Source: Antedon mediterranea
Taxonomy: Eukaryota; Echinodermata; Crinoidea; Comatulida; Antedonidae
DNA length: 64,000 bases
Direction: 5' to 3'
Assembly: GCF_964355755.1 (NCBI RefSeq)
Contig: NC_092672.1
Location: 36,636,501 to 36,700,500, forward strand
The notes under the pieces are model-generated. The model was not told where the DNA came from. It ran no database searches and saw only the letters and a list, made by a program, of their open reading frames with translations. Positions 1-10,370 of this stretch are shown here, piece after piece. The translations under genes were made by a program, and so were the position numbers. Each line of letters begins with the position of its first letter. The first letter of the stretch is position 1.

Positions 1-352
1 ATGAAGGTAAATATTTTGACGAACCTTGCTGCATACACGATGCAAACGCAAACCACATACTATTCCTAAAGTTGAAGTCGTCAACATCCGGGCTTCTATC
101 ATTACTTCGATAACTGCTGTAAGGACTGAGCCTATCCAAAACGTAAACAAGAATACCAACAACAAACAGCGCAGCCAAAATTGAAAACCAAACCGTCCAA
201 GCGAGAGGATCGAGAAAAGCGAAAACGTTATGTTGCTCTTGAGGTTTTTTCATTAATATTCCCACGCCGTAGTTCATATATGGCTTGGTAAAATCGATCA
301 CTTCCTCTCGATCTGAATTAATAATCATACCGGCCAACGCAATGTCTGCCCG
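1..352 (-). CDS. iGluR exon 12: S1 end, M1, pore loop (partial)
   Basis: The exon begins RADIALAGMIINSDREEVID, then FTKPYMNYGVGILMKKP, an M1 helix (about AWTVWFSILAALFVVGILVY), LDRLSP, and the pore loop FAFASCMQQG. The ligand-binding Arg of REEVIDF is present (about residue 545, like R485 of GluA2). The P-L-T positions before it read G-M-I. The reading frame stays open to base 1 (GSSKYLPS after MQQG), so the exon probably continues beyond the window, although a weak donor GTTCGT exists at 24. The Q/R-site codon is CAG at 31-29. Confidence 0.95.
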
Positions 353-626
353 CTGTAAAAAAAAAGAATCATATAGATCTAGGCTATGTATGTTAATACT
401 AAACACCAATAAAACTTACGGTAATACTAAAAAAAGTATGTTTTGTGCCTTCACAAACTCTTCAAAAATGTTATGTATGCAATTAAGAAATGACATTTCA
501 TTCCAATTCTCACTCCTGAGGACGATCAAAGCATATTGAATGAAACGTCGAGAAACCCAGGGACTTTTCAGAACTAAATATACGTGGTGCAGTTACATAA
601 AATACTGAACCAAGACAGCCTCTTAC
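353..626 (-). other. iGluR intron 11
   Basis: This 274-base intron has donor GTAAGA at 626 and a long T-run before the ACAG acceptor at 353. Nothing else recognisable was seen. Confidence 0.85.
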
Positions 627-818
627 GTCATAGTAAACCTCTCCAATGAGTCCATTCCAGGTCCCATCACCTTCCTTGACACCATATTGTTTGTCTGGCA
701 CATCATATATTTGATATTTGAAGTCCAAATCTTCTGCAATTTTCTTTATCAACTCGATACAAAAACCGGTATGTCTGGGCCCATCGACTGTGTCCTCTTT
801 TACAACAAACGGTGCTTC
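627..818 (-). CDS. iGluR exon 11: S1 ligand-binding segment
   Basis: The exon encodes EAPFVV, TGFCIELIKKIAEDLDFKY, QYGVKEGDG and GTWNGLIGEVYYD. The Tyr of QYG (about residue 511) matches the Tyr that packs on the ligand in AMPA receptors (Y450 of mature GluA2). The acceptor CTATTTAG and donor GTAAGA are phase 0. The open frame that runs on past the donor is intron. Confidence 0.95.
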
Positions 819-1270
819 CTAAATAGATAAGATAATATAAAGATAAATAATAAACAAGTAAAGAAAAGGAAGAAATTATTATAAACCTATATCTAAAAAA
901 GCACATACCAACAGACTATAAAAATTGATGTTTAGATAATTTATATTAATAGCTTGCTATTCTTTTAAAAGAGTTATTACAATATTTTGGTTTCTCGTGG
1001 TTTAACATCAGTTCAAAATTCGCGCTCTTCTTGCAGGCATAGGATACGTCAACTTTTCCTAATATAGCGGCCTTTCATTTTTACGACGCGCCACGCGCAT
1101 AACAGCTAGTTATAGAATATGTACACGTCACGTGAAGAATGATGACGTACGTCGTGAAAAAAAAATGTCACGTTCAGCTCGTTTCTTGACGACACGCGGG
1201 CACTAGTTGTTCCGTCTGTAAACGTTTTATTCGAGCCTTTGTATGTTTGCAACGTGACCTTTTGACCTAC
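819..1270 (-). other. iGluR intron 10
   Basis: This 452-base intron is AT-rich apart from several ACGT-type CpG motifs around 1080-1200. No element was recognised. Confidence 0.85.
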
Positions 1271-1375
1271 CTCAATTGTAACAATTCGTAGCGTCTTATT
1301 AGGTGGAAACGAATTCTTGAAAACAAAAAGTCGTGCTGTTAGATTGACTCCGTTGACTGGATCCCAAGTCCCAAC
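1271..1375 (-). CDS. iGluR exon 10: linker and start of S1
   Basis: The exon encodes VGTWDPVNGVNLT, a variable loop, and then NKTLRIVTIE, the first strand of the S1 ligand-binding segment. The G-T/Y-W motif before S1 is diagnostic. The acceptor TTCTACAG and donor GTAGGT are phase 0. Two sequons (NLT, NKT) are present. Confidence 0.93.
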
Positions 1376-1421
1376 CTGTAGAAAAACATCATTACGGATG
1401 ATTTTTAAAATGACTTACTTG

Positions 1422-1480
1422 CACACCAAAAGAAAAACTCCGGAGACGCTCCGGAGTTGACACCCTGGTGTTTTGGTGTG
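1422..1480. repeat. Strong two-stem hairpin inside iGluR intron 9
   Basis: The outer arms CACACCAAAA (1422-1431) and TTTTGGTGTG (1471-1480) are perfect complements. The inner arms AACTCCGGAG (1436-1445) and CTCCGGAGTT (1449-1458) form a 10-bp stem with a 3-base loop. The intron is only 155 bases long, so the hairpin takes up over a third of it. Confidence 0.85.
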
Positions 1481-1530
1481 AAAGGGGTATTATAGTACAC
1501 GGTTAAGAATCATTCAAAGACCTCAATTAC

Positions 1531-1650
1531 CTTTGCCGACGACAAAATATTTGATGTTCGTTGAATTGTTAGGATTTCCATGGCAACATAATTGTTTTCA
1601 TCAGATTTTGAGAGATTAATCAATCCCGTGAGACCTGGTACCGGTTTCAT
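1531..1650 (-). CDS. iGluR exon 9: end of amino-terminal domain
   Basis: The exon encodes 40 codons beginning MKPVPGLTGLINLSKSDENN. The GLTG-x-I motif is typical of this place in the family. The phase 0 start at 1650 (after GATAAAG) joins exon 8 well. An acceptor after GTACCAG, 16 bases further in, is possible but would not keep frame with exon 8. The donor is GTAATT. Confidence 0.88.
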
Positions 1651-2024
1651 CTTTATCAAAATATAGATAATCAATACTTTGTTAGATCACATGATATAGG
1701 CCTATATTATCTGCAATAACTATAGTGGATGTTAGATAACATTAAAAGACTGGTGACGTCACAGCAATTTACGGCGACGGCTGTACGGCGAGCGCGCGCG
1801 GCGCGATATCGTAAATCTCGCGATTGTTCTGAAGTCATATGTACATACCTAATACGTTGTTAAAATATGGTTTTCAAAATTCATTTTGGTTACGACTGCA
1901 GAAGCAGCGTTAGAAACGCTTTGTATAACGCATTGGTACGTTTTTCGTAAATCAGCGTTTCTTGATTTGAATAGATAGTTTAAGACGGTTAGAACATAAA
2001 CTAATGAATAAGATGATTACATAC
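1651..2024 (-). other. iGluR intron 8
   Basis: This 374-base intron contains a short CpG-rich burst at about 1771-1822 (GAGCGCGCGCGGCGCG) in otherwise AT-rich sequence. No repeat family was recognised. Confidence 0.8.
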
Positions 2025-2183
2025 CGATCGGACAGTACTCATTATCTTCGAACCTGTCTCCCATATGTCCTTTTTTCTTCGTAAACATTTATTTTTCATT
2101 GGGTTGTCCCAACTTTCATTGACTTGACGATCCATGGCGGTTGCTACAAATCGGACTGCATCGTACAAATACGCAGCCGTTAC
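2025..2183 (-). CDS. iGluR exon 8: amino-terminal domain helix
   Basis: The exon encodes VTAAYLYDAVRFVATAMDRQ and on to IMSTVRS. The (T/A)-A-x-x-Y-D-A-V helix is one of the best conserved features of iGluR amino-terminal domains. The acceptor is ATATGTAG and the donor GTATGT. A palindromic element (family E, 2213-2392) ends only about 29 bases upstream of this acceptor. Confidence 0.93.
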
Positions 2184-2800
2184 CTACATATACAATTGTT
2201 TATTAACAAATCAGGTTTATCGCAAATAGCGTGCGCGACGCATGGTGGGAAGGATTTAGGGCAAACGTCACGACGCGTACGTACGTGATTTGTTGTTTGT
2301 ACGTACGCGTCGTGACGTTTGCTCCCAAACCCTTCCCACCATGCATTGTGCAATGACGTTCTTCTCGAAATCAAGCTATTTGCGATGAACCTATGGTATG
2401 ATGTTGACGAATAATGTGCAAGTACGTGTGCTTTGTGATGACTAAAATAGATTAACTAAAATCAATTTGATCACAGAGATATGAAAGTTATTGTAACAGC
2501 CCTTTGATCTTATGTCTGGCTGCGACAAACACCAACGGTACTGTACTATGTACATATTCTCCGCGGTGTGGTGTCTGTTAACTAAACAATATTGAGGGAG
2601 CCAATTGACCAATCGAATCAGTCAAGAAGTTTAGGAGGCCAGGAAATGATAGTGTCGCAGCCACAGACAACCTCTTGAGCTTCCCTGGTCCGATGAACGC
2701 CGAGACCCACTATTTTTGTGTGTGCAAATGTATCCAATGTATAGAGTATAATTACGTCAGAGTAGAGCAAATATTTGACCAATTATTTTCGTCTACGCAC
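2184..2800 (-). other. iGluR intron 7
   Basis: This 617-base intron is nearly one third a family E palindromic element (2213-2392), close to the acceptor. The remainder shows nothing clear. Confidence 0.85.
2213..2392. mobile_element. Palindromic MITE, family E, copy 1
   Basis: The terminal inverted repeats are GGTTTATCGCAAATAGC and its complement (one mismatch at the right end). The inner arms hold CGTCACGACGCGTACGTAC and its complement, so nearly the whole element folds on itself. Related copies lie at 9077-9252 and 55659-55794. Confidence 0.85.
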
Positions 2801-2983
2801 CTGGATATCTCCAAGAGGGCTTGGCGTGATGACCGTCTGATTGGTATCGTGGTGGAGGTGTGGATGCAGGCTTCTCCAGGCTTCCACGAACTCTTTCGGT
2901 TCAGTCTTGATCAGCATCTCGTGTCGTAACAACGTCATAATCCCCGTGTCCGAATAGTTAAAGAAGTTTAACTCATCTCCTGT
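2801..2983 (-). CDS. iGluR exon 7: amino-terminal domain
   Basis: The exon encodes 61 codons beginning TGDELNFFNYSDTGIMTL, then the helix EFVEAWRSLHP and a linker with an NQT sequon. The order matches the second lobe of the amino-terminal domain just before the Y-D-A-V helix. The acceptor is TAATTTAG, the donor GTGCGT, phase 0 on both sides. Confidence 0.9.
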
Positions 2984-3350
2984 CTAAATTATAACAAAAT
3001 AATGAATATCTAACGATCTAATACACAATTTGCACATTCTTTTGGTTGTTAAAGGCCAACCCAGACCGCGTCTCGTCGGGAGAAAACATGTTTAAAGTTC
3101 TCCCGACGACATAAAAACGACGCTACCTCAAGACGACTCGTCTCGTCGGGATTCAACTCAGACAGCACCGACAAGTAAAGACGTTTCGTCGGGCCTCGTC
3201 GTATGACGTTGTCTGAGTTGGTCTTAAGCCAACAAAACTAAACGAAAATCACCAATATACGCAATTGACGAGTCAAATGTTATCATGCGCGCACGCTGAA
3301 AAATGATCTTAATTTACAACTACCGTATAAATGTTTTCTTGATAACTTAC
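2984..3350 (-). other. iGluR intron 6
   Basis: This 367-base intron holds the element at 3050-3227 and little else. Confidence 0.8.
3050..3227. mobile_element. MITE-like element, family H (single copy here)
   Basis: The imperfect terminal inverted repeats AAGGCCAACCCAGAC and GTCTGAGTTGGTCTT enclose internal inverted CTCGTCGGGAG and CTCCCGACGA segments. It is far richer in CpG than the surrounding intron. Confidence 0.6.
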
Positions 3351-3395
3351 CTCATCATAACTCTCAGTGGGTGCTACTTCTCCTTTCGGGTACTC
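3351..3395 (-). CDS. iGluR exon 6: microexon (45 nt)
   Basis: This 15-codon exon encodes EYPKGEVAPTESYDE. It has a CTTTTAG acceptor and a perfect GTAAGT donor, both phase 0. It lies between WIVTTQ (exon 5) and TGDELNFF (exon 7). It is too short to be found by open frame length alone, but the splice signals and frame support it. Confidence 0.78.
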
Positions 3396-6300
3396 CTAAA
3401 AGAAATTTATATTTCTTTTTATTTTCAAACTATTGTAAAGATAGTAAAGTAATAGTAAAGATACACTATTTAACCACCAACCTAGATACACGTACACGAT
3501 ATACTGAATTGCGTTTAATGACAATAACTGCAACAATTAGTGTATGTTTTAAGGTTAATTATAATTTAAGTCTTTCTTTCAAATATTTGACACTGAAATT
3601 ATGTCAAAAGTTTAAAATCTACGAATATTTTTGGATAACAACTGTTTTAAAACGTGATTAATTATTAACAAACGTGAAAAACAAGTATTGATACGTGGAA
3701 ACGCGACAATATACGTGACGTCACGTTCTTGCCGATACGTCACAGTTGTTGCTACATGAAGCAACGATTGTTACACAAATGGAGGAACTCATTGCTGCGT
3801 TACACGATTGCTGTTTGCGCAAAGAAAGTAGCGTGGCGTACACTGGTTACCACGCACGTGCAGCTTGCGTGCTACTGTACAGCACCCATTATTTCATCAG
3901 AGTGCTAAATGCACATTTTAAAAACTGCCGTTCATTCGCATGTCATGCTGCATCAGTTGTGCATCGTTCCTACATCATGTAGCAATACAAGTTATTACGT
4001 CATTATCATGTATAGTCACGTTTGCGCAAGCGCATTAATAGTACTAACCATTAACCTGACTATCCATACATATACACAAGAGGGAGATCACAAACAACAC
4101 TATCACATTTACATGTTTTACATTCTGTATGGTTAATGTACTCATAGACGAGCATAATTAGGTCTACGCGCGCGCCATAGTATTTCCGTTAAATAAACAA
4201 TAACCAATAGAAGCCATTTCATAGTTTCACAACTACGCATGCTCGCTTCGCAACTTCAAGGAATAAAGGAGAATGGTAGACTTCCCCCCCCCCCCCCCAA
4301 GTCTATAGTTAATTCGAGGCTTTTCGATGTTTGTTTACAAGCTCAAATAGTACACGTATGAAACGCCATATGTGCCAAAATATTTATCCTTTAACTAATG
4401 TTAAGTCAACGCAGACTAGGGTAATGGGTGTGGTGTGAAACGTGTGCAATGAAATTGGAAGTGGTAGGATGGTCCCATTCGTAATATATAAGAGTAAAGC
4501 AGTACTGTACTTCTGACCAAGTAGGCCTACAGCATGAGCACATACTATGAAATAGCTTCTATTGCATTGGCAAACACATTACAAAAAAAAGCATTAGGTC
4601 TATGTAAAGAATATTGTGTTTTTGCATGGCAAGGAAACATGGCGGCCAGTTTATTAAAACTACGTTTAATATCAAACACTGTGATCCAATTATTGTTCTA
4701 AAGCAGTCGAATTTGGGTGCAACTAATTAAAAAAAAACAAAGTTATTAACATTATATTAATGTTATTGATGTACTGATATGAAGTGCAGCACTAGAGGGC
4801 GTGATTAAATGGTATTTAAACAAGCAGTCTTTAGGTTCATGTCATGCGGTTTGTGACACAAAAGAAACAAAACAGTGAGTATTAAAACCACTTGGAAAAT
4901 TATACGAATATCTGGTGGAAGAAAAGAATGTTAACATCTTTCACGGTTACGGGATGAACAAATAGGAAAAACAAGGTATAGAAATATAGCTCCGTCACCA
5001 AGAACCTAACAGAGAATACCAAGTTACTATAATGTTTTTAGCGAAATGAATACAATAATAACAAAATAAAAACATAAGTAGTTAAAGAAACAGTAGGTGA
5101 CAAACCAACCGTTAGAGGGCGCACCTCATCCCGACTCATCTGTGCGTGAGAATAGAAAGTAAAGATAATGTGTTATGTTAAACTGTGACGTTAAACAATA
5201 AAATGCGGAGCTTGCTTTAATCATCAAAATATGTAAACTGTAATTATTTAATTAACGTTAGTTTACCCAAGAGGAAAACGAAGCTGCCCTTTGATGATTT
5301 GTGTGCCTGAATAACAATAATTGTATTTTGTGCAAAAGTAAAAACCATGCGATCGCAGTAAAATAGGCCTACAGTTAGTAATAAGACAATCCGTTGCATT
5401 GGCGTGTATTTTGCGAATGTAACATTCGCGAGGGCACCACCTCATATTTGAGATCTAGTATCGAGTAATGCACGCGTGCCGTGACTCGACAAGACATTGA
5501 TAAAGGATTGTTCTGCACTGTCTACACTATCAAACTAGTTTGACAAAAAAGTGTGATGTGCCCAAATATGGTAGTGATATGGCATCATTATGCCCGTATA
5601 TGGGCACATCACATTTTGTTGTCACATGAAGTGTTATAGTGTAGACAGAGCTTTAGTAAAGTATAGGCATATTGTAGTACGTTCATCATACATAATTGAA
5701 TACAACATAATAAAATATTTGATACAGAATAAGCGTGCAAAAACACAAAACACCCATGTATTATTATTCAAAGTGTCTAGATACTTATTATGAAAATTCA
5801 TTATCGTAAAGTCGATGTTGGATTAGCGTAAGAGTTTACAATAGCCATTTCATTTAACGGTTAGATCGCGAAGGTCTCTTAAACTCGACTTAGGCGTTTA
5901 TTAATGTCACCTTACGAATGAGTAACGCTATCCTATAGCCTATCATGGCTAGAGTGATTCACTCTTCCCTGATTTTATCATAGCTAGAGTGATGATTTTG
6001 TTGATTATTATAATAATTTACGAGGTGAACATTTAGCTTGTTTCTGAGAACAAATCGAAAAGGGCAGTTAAACACCTTTCTTAAGTTAAGTCTCAACTAA
6101 GTTAGATTGATTATTAGACGTATAGCGTTAATAATCGTAATTAACTTGGCAATTTTAAATGAACAAGTGTTCTGTCCATCGGGAACTGGAACACTGGGTA
6201 ATCAATTGTAGGTAGAAATCCATGATAAAACATACTCATGTAATTCAACCGGTTCTCGTTACACTTAAAGGATGTTGTATAACCGTAAATATGATGGTAT

Positions 6301-6806
6301 TACTCCTAGGTAATAATCTATAGCGGTAAGCTAGGTACTCTCCCCGGTTATTTTATTAATAATGTCGATAGCTAAGTGATATATTCATAATAGCTTGGCT
6401 TAGGTGAATCTTACAAAGTGCTTTACTCAATTAACGTATACTTTAAGTATTATATATAAAAACGTTATAAGATGTTAGGATAGTCACCGTTTCATTATTA
6501 AGGAGCGATTGGATATACCGTATGATATATTATATAAAGTACCAGGACGCTTAAAACATGTTTATGCGATGAACACAATAAAATGGCGGTTTAAAAATAT
6601 TATTATACACAACGTGGCGAAGCAAAGCATTTTAAATGTATTTAAATCATAAAATTTATAATATCTAAAAACTTGAATATACAAAGTTATTTGTGTTTTT
6701 TGAAAATTAACTGAAAATGCCTAATTAAAATATCATATATTGTTTATATTTTAGGCAGCTTCGTTAAAACTGGGTGGGGGGATGATAAACGTGGAAAATA
6801 TCATAC
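3396..6806 (-). other. iGluR intron 5
   Basis: This 3.4 kb intron holds a 15-base C run at 4284-4298, one family A element at 5513-5654 and AT-rich sequence. Open frames around 3746-4136 have no domain or splice support and were not called. Confidence 0.8.
5513..5654. mobile_element. Palindromic MITE, family A, copy 1
   Basis: Family A has ends near AAGCTCTGTCTACACTATCA and its complement, with an inner GTGATGTGCCCA-type arm and its complement. Ends commonly abut TA, as in a TA target duplication. This copy ends GTAGACAGAGCTTTA. Confidence 0.85.
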
Positions 6807-6866
6807 CTGCGTTGTTACAATCCACTTGTAATTGCCGTTGCCGTTGGCCATGCCATGATTAGCTGC
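6807..6866 (-). CDS. iGluR exon 5: amino-terminal domain (60 nt)
   Basis: This 20-codon exon encodes AANHGMANGNGNYKWIVTTQ. It corresponds to the family segment that precedes a Trp-Ile/Phe-x-T strand. The acceptor ATACAG and donor GTATGA are in phase 0 with both neighbours. Confidence 0.88.
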
Positions 6867-7217
6867 CTGTATAAAAAAAAATAACAGTTTGATTTTAATT
6901 TGTCGAACTGTTAACGAATTAAGATAAACTAAATATCTTGTAATAACTCCCATATCCTTTTTATCCTATAAACGACATAGACTTTTGTTGAAAACAGTAA
7001 ACGATTATAACGTTTGGATTATTCTTATTAAATGATATTTTAAATTCCGCTGTTATTTATCTATTAAATGAAATTTTAAAAAGCGGCATTTGTCAAGTCG
7101 ACCACCATTGTACAGTAGGGCATGTCTACTTTCTAACATACCACAATCTGTGGATGAAATCGAGGACTTTCGTAAACAATATAACACATCGAATTTTAAA
7201 TAGGTCCTAAGACTCAC
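6867..7217 (-). other. iGluR intron 4
   Basis: This 351-base AT-rich intron holds nothing recognisable. Confidence 0.8.
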
Positions 7218-7399
7218 CCTTTGTAATAATTTTAAACTATTCATAGTGTTACAAAATACAATCATCTTCTTTATGGACGACTTGTTAGCCAGGTCTAAAG
7301 ATGACACCGTATCGAGTTCACCGGTCTTGTTCTTTTCCAAACGAAACAAAACTACTTCCAGATAATAATTTTTGTTCGACGCTTCTTGTAACATGTCTT
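7218..7399 (-). CDS. iGluR exon 4: amino-terminal domain
   Basis: The exon encodes EDMLQEASNKNYYLEVVLFR and on to FCNTMNSLKLLQR. This is the second-lobe helix and strand that follow the YDSD motif. The donor GTGAGT is excellent. The acceptor was set at 7399 (after GGAATGTAG) because only this choice keeps frame with the phase 1 end of exon 3. An acceptor 8 bases earlier would put a stop codon in frame after the junction. The acceptor is the least certain boundary of the gene. Confidence 0.82.
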
Positions 7400-8253
7400 C
7401 TACATTCCTAAAAGCTAAAGTTAAAAAAGTAAATAATTATAATACGACCATTATTGATAATCACATCATTGTGATTGCGGGGGTTGTGGCAGAGGCCCCT
7501 GGTTTATTAGGAAGCCTAAATGACCCTCAGACGTTTATAGCCCATTTTGTAAGGCCTGTTTTTCCTTTTGGCATTGCCCAGGGGTCCCTGGGTTTAGCCA
7601 TTAGCGCTCATAGCCGTTACGTGTGGGTGTCATGTGTCATGGGGCTGTCCTAGTGTACGGGTACAATGTTTTTCTCTAGGCCCAATATCACAACTTTTTA
7701 ATATCACAAACTTGTGTAAAAACAATCAAAGTTGATTGAACGAGTTGTGCTGTATACACTAGTCTCGTGAATAAATAAGTTGGCCTTAACGAGATTAAAT
7801 TTAGGAAGCATAGGGCGAGTTAATATTTATTCTGAATTTTGGTAATACAATTTTCTATTTAATCTGAATTTTAGGCACGAATGTTTCATTTTAACAGTAT
7901 TTCTAATGATAAATTGTTTTCTCGCTGCATACAGATTATTAACCATGGTTGTGACGTCATCACAATAACTCATGAAAGTCCGACCAACATACGGTAAGAT
8001 GATTAAAAATGAATAATTGTGAAAACCTTATTTTCTTAATATGAAACACATTCAATATAAATAATAACATAAAAATTCATCGTATGTGGAATGATTTCTA
8101 AAAAAAAGATTCTATTGAGTAAATGAAAGAATGAATAAATGAACGAATGAACGAATGACTAAATGAAGTGACTGTTCTGTTCTGAACTGTTCCATAACAA
8201 ACAAATAAAATAATTTATCACGAAGTAGTGGAGTATGTAGAGACAATTCTTAC
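7400..8253 (-). other. iGluR intron 3
   Basis: This 854-base intron carries a truncated family I element (about 7475-7620). The rest is AT-rich and unremarkable. Confidence 0.75.
7475..7620. mobile_element. Truncated element, family I
   Basis: The right part, CTGGGTTTAGCCA followed by AGCGCTCATAGCCGTTACG, matches the right end of the complete copy at 41083-41225. The left inverted repeat is not preserved. Confidence 0.6.
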
Positions 8254-8511
8254 CAATATCACTGTCGTAAAATATGCATACTTTGATCCATTCCAAACGT
8301 TTAATAATTTCAAATAGCATTACGTTTTGATGTTCAAACGACGGCCGGATGCTGACCGTAAAACTGTTATTTTTTTCTTTTGGACATTTATCTTTAGGTA
8401 CGGCAAAATGCGGAATGTTGTATTCTTCAGCTATTGATTGGATGGCTAGATTTGTTTCACACGTTGCAGACGACACCAGCGCCGTTATGTTTTCTTCTAT
8501 CCATGAACAAA
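8254..8511 (-). CDS. iGluR exon 3: amino-terminal domain
   Basis: The exon encodes CSWIEENITALVSS, then a helix and the NIPHFAVP strand, a cysteine-containing loop, SIRPSFEHQNVM and the WIKVCIFYDSD strand. This is the usual order of the first lobe of the iGluR amino-terminal domain. The acceptor is CTTCTTCTCCACAG and the donor is GTAAGA. Both ends fit phase 1 junctions with exon 2 and exon 4. Confidence 0.92.
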
Positions 8512-8561
8512 CTGTGGAGAAGAAGATGAAATTTGACAGAGCATTTTAGAGAAGTTGGTAG

Positions 8562-8643
8562 CTAAAGGTTGGTTCCCACTAGGACGCAACGCAAGGACGC
8601 TTGTGATTGGCCATACGTCGCGTCCTAGTGGGAACCAAACTTA
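8562..8643. mobile_element. Palindromic MITE, family B, short copy
   Basis: Family B ends are close to AAGCTTGGTTCCCACTAGGA and its complement, with GCGTTGCGTCC arms. This 80-base form keeps both ends (GGTTGGTTCCCACTAGGACG ... CGTCCTAGTGGGAACCAA) but little of the middle. It lies about 50 bases upstream of the exon 3 acceptor. Confidence 0.85.
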
Positions 8644-9076
8644 AGTACTTTATTTGAAAGGAAAGTAATACAAAGATTCAACAAGTTTACATTCATCTTT
8701 AACATTAAGTAGTTCAGAATGTAATTAAGATTTGTTAAAGGTCAGAATTAAAGGGAGCGGATTGAGAACGATACGGCTATTTCTCGAACTCATCTCACGT
8801 ACAGATACTTAAAACCATATAATCGGTCGAGTAGCAGGGCGTTTGAGATTTCCCTAGGTACAGACGCGTCGACACTTGATTTATTCAACGCGTTACTTTC
8901 GATGTAAATATTCTGCGTCTTGATTCATTTTAGCGTCCCAGTTTAAAAGTGATTTAAATTGACGTTAAATTCAGACATGTTATCGTTCATTAGCATACGT
9001 TGGTATAATATGAAGTTACAGTGAACTATTCAAAGCCAATGTTAAGCGTTCCTTTCTCTCGATAATGAAATTGATA

Positions 9077-9252
9077 AGGTTTATATCGCAAATAGCGTGC
9101 GCGACGCATGATGGGAATGGTTTTGGAGCAAACGCCATGACGCGCACGTACGCGATTTGTACGTAAGTGTCGTGACGTTTTCATCCAAACCTTCCCATCA
9201 TGCATTGTGCATTGTGCGTTCCTTGCGAAATCAAGCTATTTGCGATAAACCT
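9077..9252. mobile_element. Palindromic MITE, family E, copy 2
   Basis: It begins GGTTTATATCGCAAATAGCG and ends GCTATTTGCGATAAACC. Its internal CGTACG-rich arms match copy 1 at 2213. Confidence 0.85.
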
Positions 9253-10030
9253 TGAAACACACAACTTTTATTAATATTCATGTTAATATTTTAAAATTTA
9301 TCTCAATATGACAACATTAACCTTTTCTAATAAAATGCCTACTAAAAACGGACCAGAAATTAGATGAAGAAACATCAAATTATAGAGCGCAGAATTAAGA
9401 AACATACCAAAAATTCATGTAATTAGTGACAAGAAGACAGGATCGTTGTACACATTACGATGATTGAGATTTGGTCGGGATAATAATTATACTGACCATA
9501 GGTATTTGTACTGTCTTGGAGGGCCAACTGCTAAGATCAATTCCTATAGTAAGCTGTGTCATGACCATTCATTGACACACGCACTAGGGGTTCAATACCG
9601 GACATAACATGTTGTAAGTGATGCATACGATGTATTATGTTACGTCACGGCTGGTCACTTTACGTGGGACCGAGCTTGTTTTTAGGGATTTTTTGTGGCC
9701 GGAAAAAAGTAGTAGGCCTGGATAATTTAAAAATAAAACGATCAAGAACACGAAGAGTCCTTTTATAGGAATGAATTCCCATTACTCTGATGAGATACAC
9801 AAGAGTACATCAGCGCCATTGTGCCTCCTTTTCTTGGTGTAAATTAAAACTAAAGATTAAAAATATAAATATATTAAATATTGAAAAAAAAAACACCTAT
9901 AAAGAAATGCCTAACATAGTAGAACATCTCCTTTGGAACATCATCACTATTCAAGGGGACACCCTTGTTAATAGGAAACTTAATAACAATTGCCATACAT
10001 GTTTTAACACACGACCAACTAGCTTCTAAT

Positions 10031-10370
10031 AAAGGCCAATTTACACAGACGAGTGGTAACGGTAATAATATAATCTATGTTATTTCTTATGACCATTTAC
10101 ACACAGCTGGAGACGGACGGGTGGTTTCCGCTCAGAGTATAGAATCAGGTTCTACGTAAAGCCGATTTTCCACTAGGCGAATTTGTTCGCGCGAATCGAA
10201 GGCGTCAGCTAATACGCATGCGTAGAGAAGGATGTGGAAGATGTAAACATGAATACACATGCGTACAAGCTGGCGCTTTCGATTCGCGCGAACAAATTCG
10301 CCTAGTGGAAAATCGGCTTAAGGACAAGCTACGCGTACCGTTACCGCTTGTCTGTGTAAATTGGACTTAA
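10031..10370. mobile_element. MITE family C, copy 1, interrupted by family D
   Basis: The ends AAGGCCAATTTACACAGACG and CTTGTCTGTGTAAATTGGACTT are inverted repeats. A second copy without the interruption lies at 25621-25782. The family D insertion occupies 10159-10318. Confidence 0.8.
10159..10318. mobile_element. Palindromic MITE, family D, inside family C
   Basis: The inverted ends AAGCCGATTTTCCACTAGGC and its complement are followed by arms with TTCGCGCGAATCGAA. A TA on each side (10157-10158 and 10319-10320) fits a TA target duplication. A longer copy is at 29608-29976. Confidence 0.88.

Noticed and set aside
510-626. Extension of the receptor reading frame beyond exon 11
   Set aside because: The frame continues past a strong GTAAGA donor into sequence unlike the family, while the next exon at 352 joins perfectly after GEVYYD.
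3746-4136. Overlapping plus-strand frames of 75-78 codons
   Set aside because: They lie in receptor intron 5 on the opposite strand, with no motif, splice pair or codon bias.
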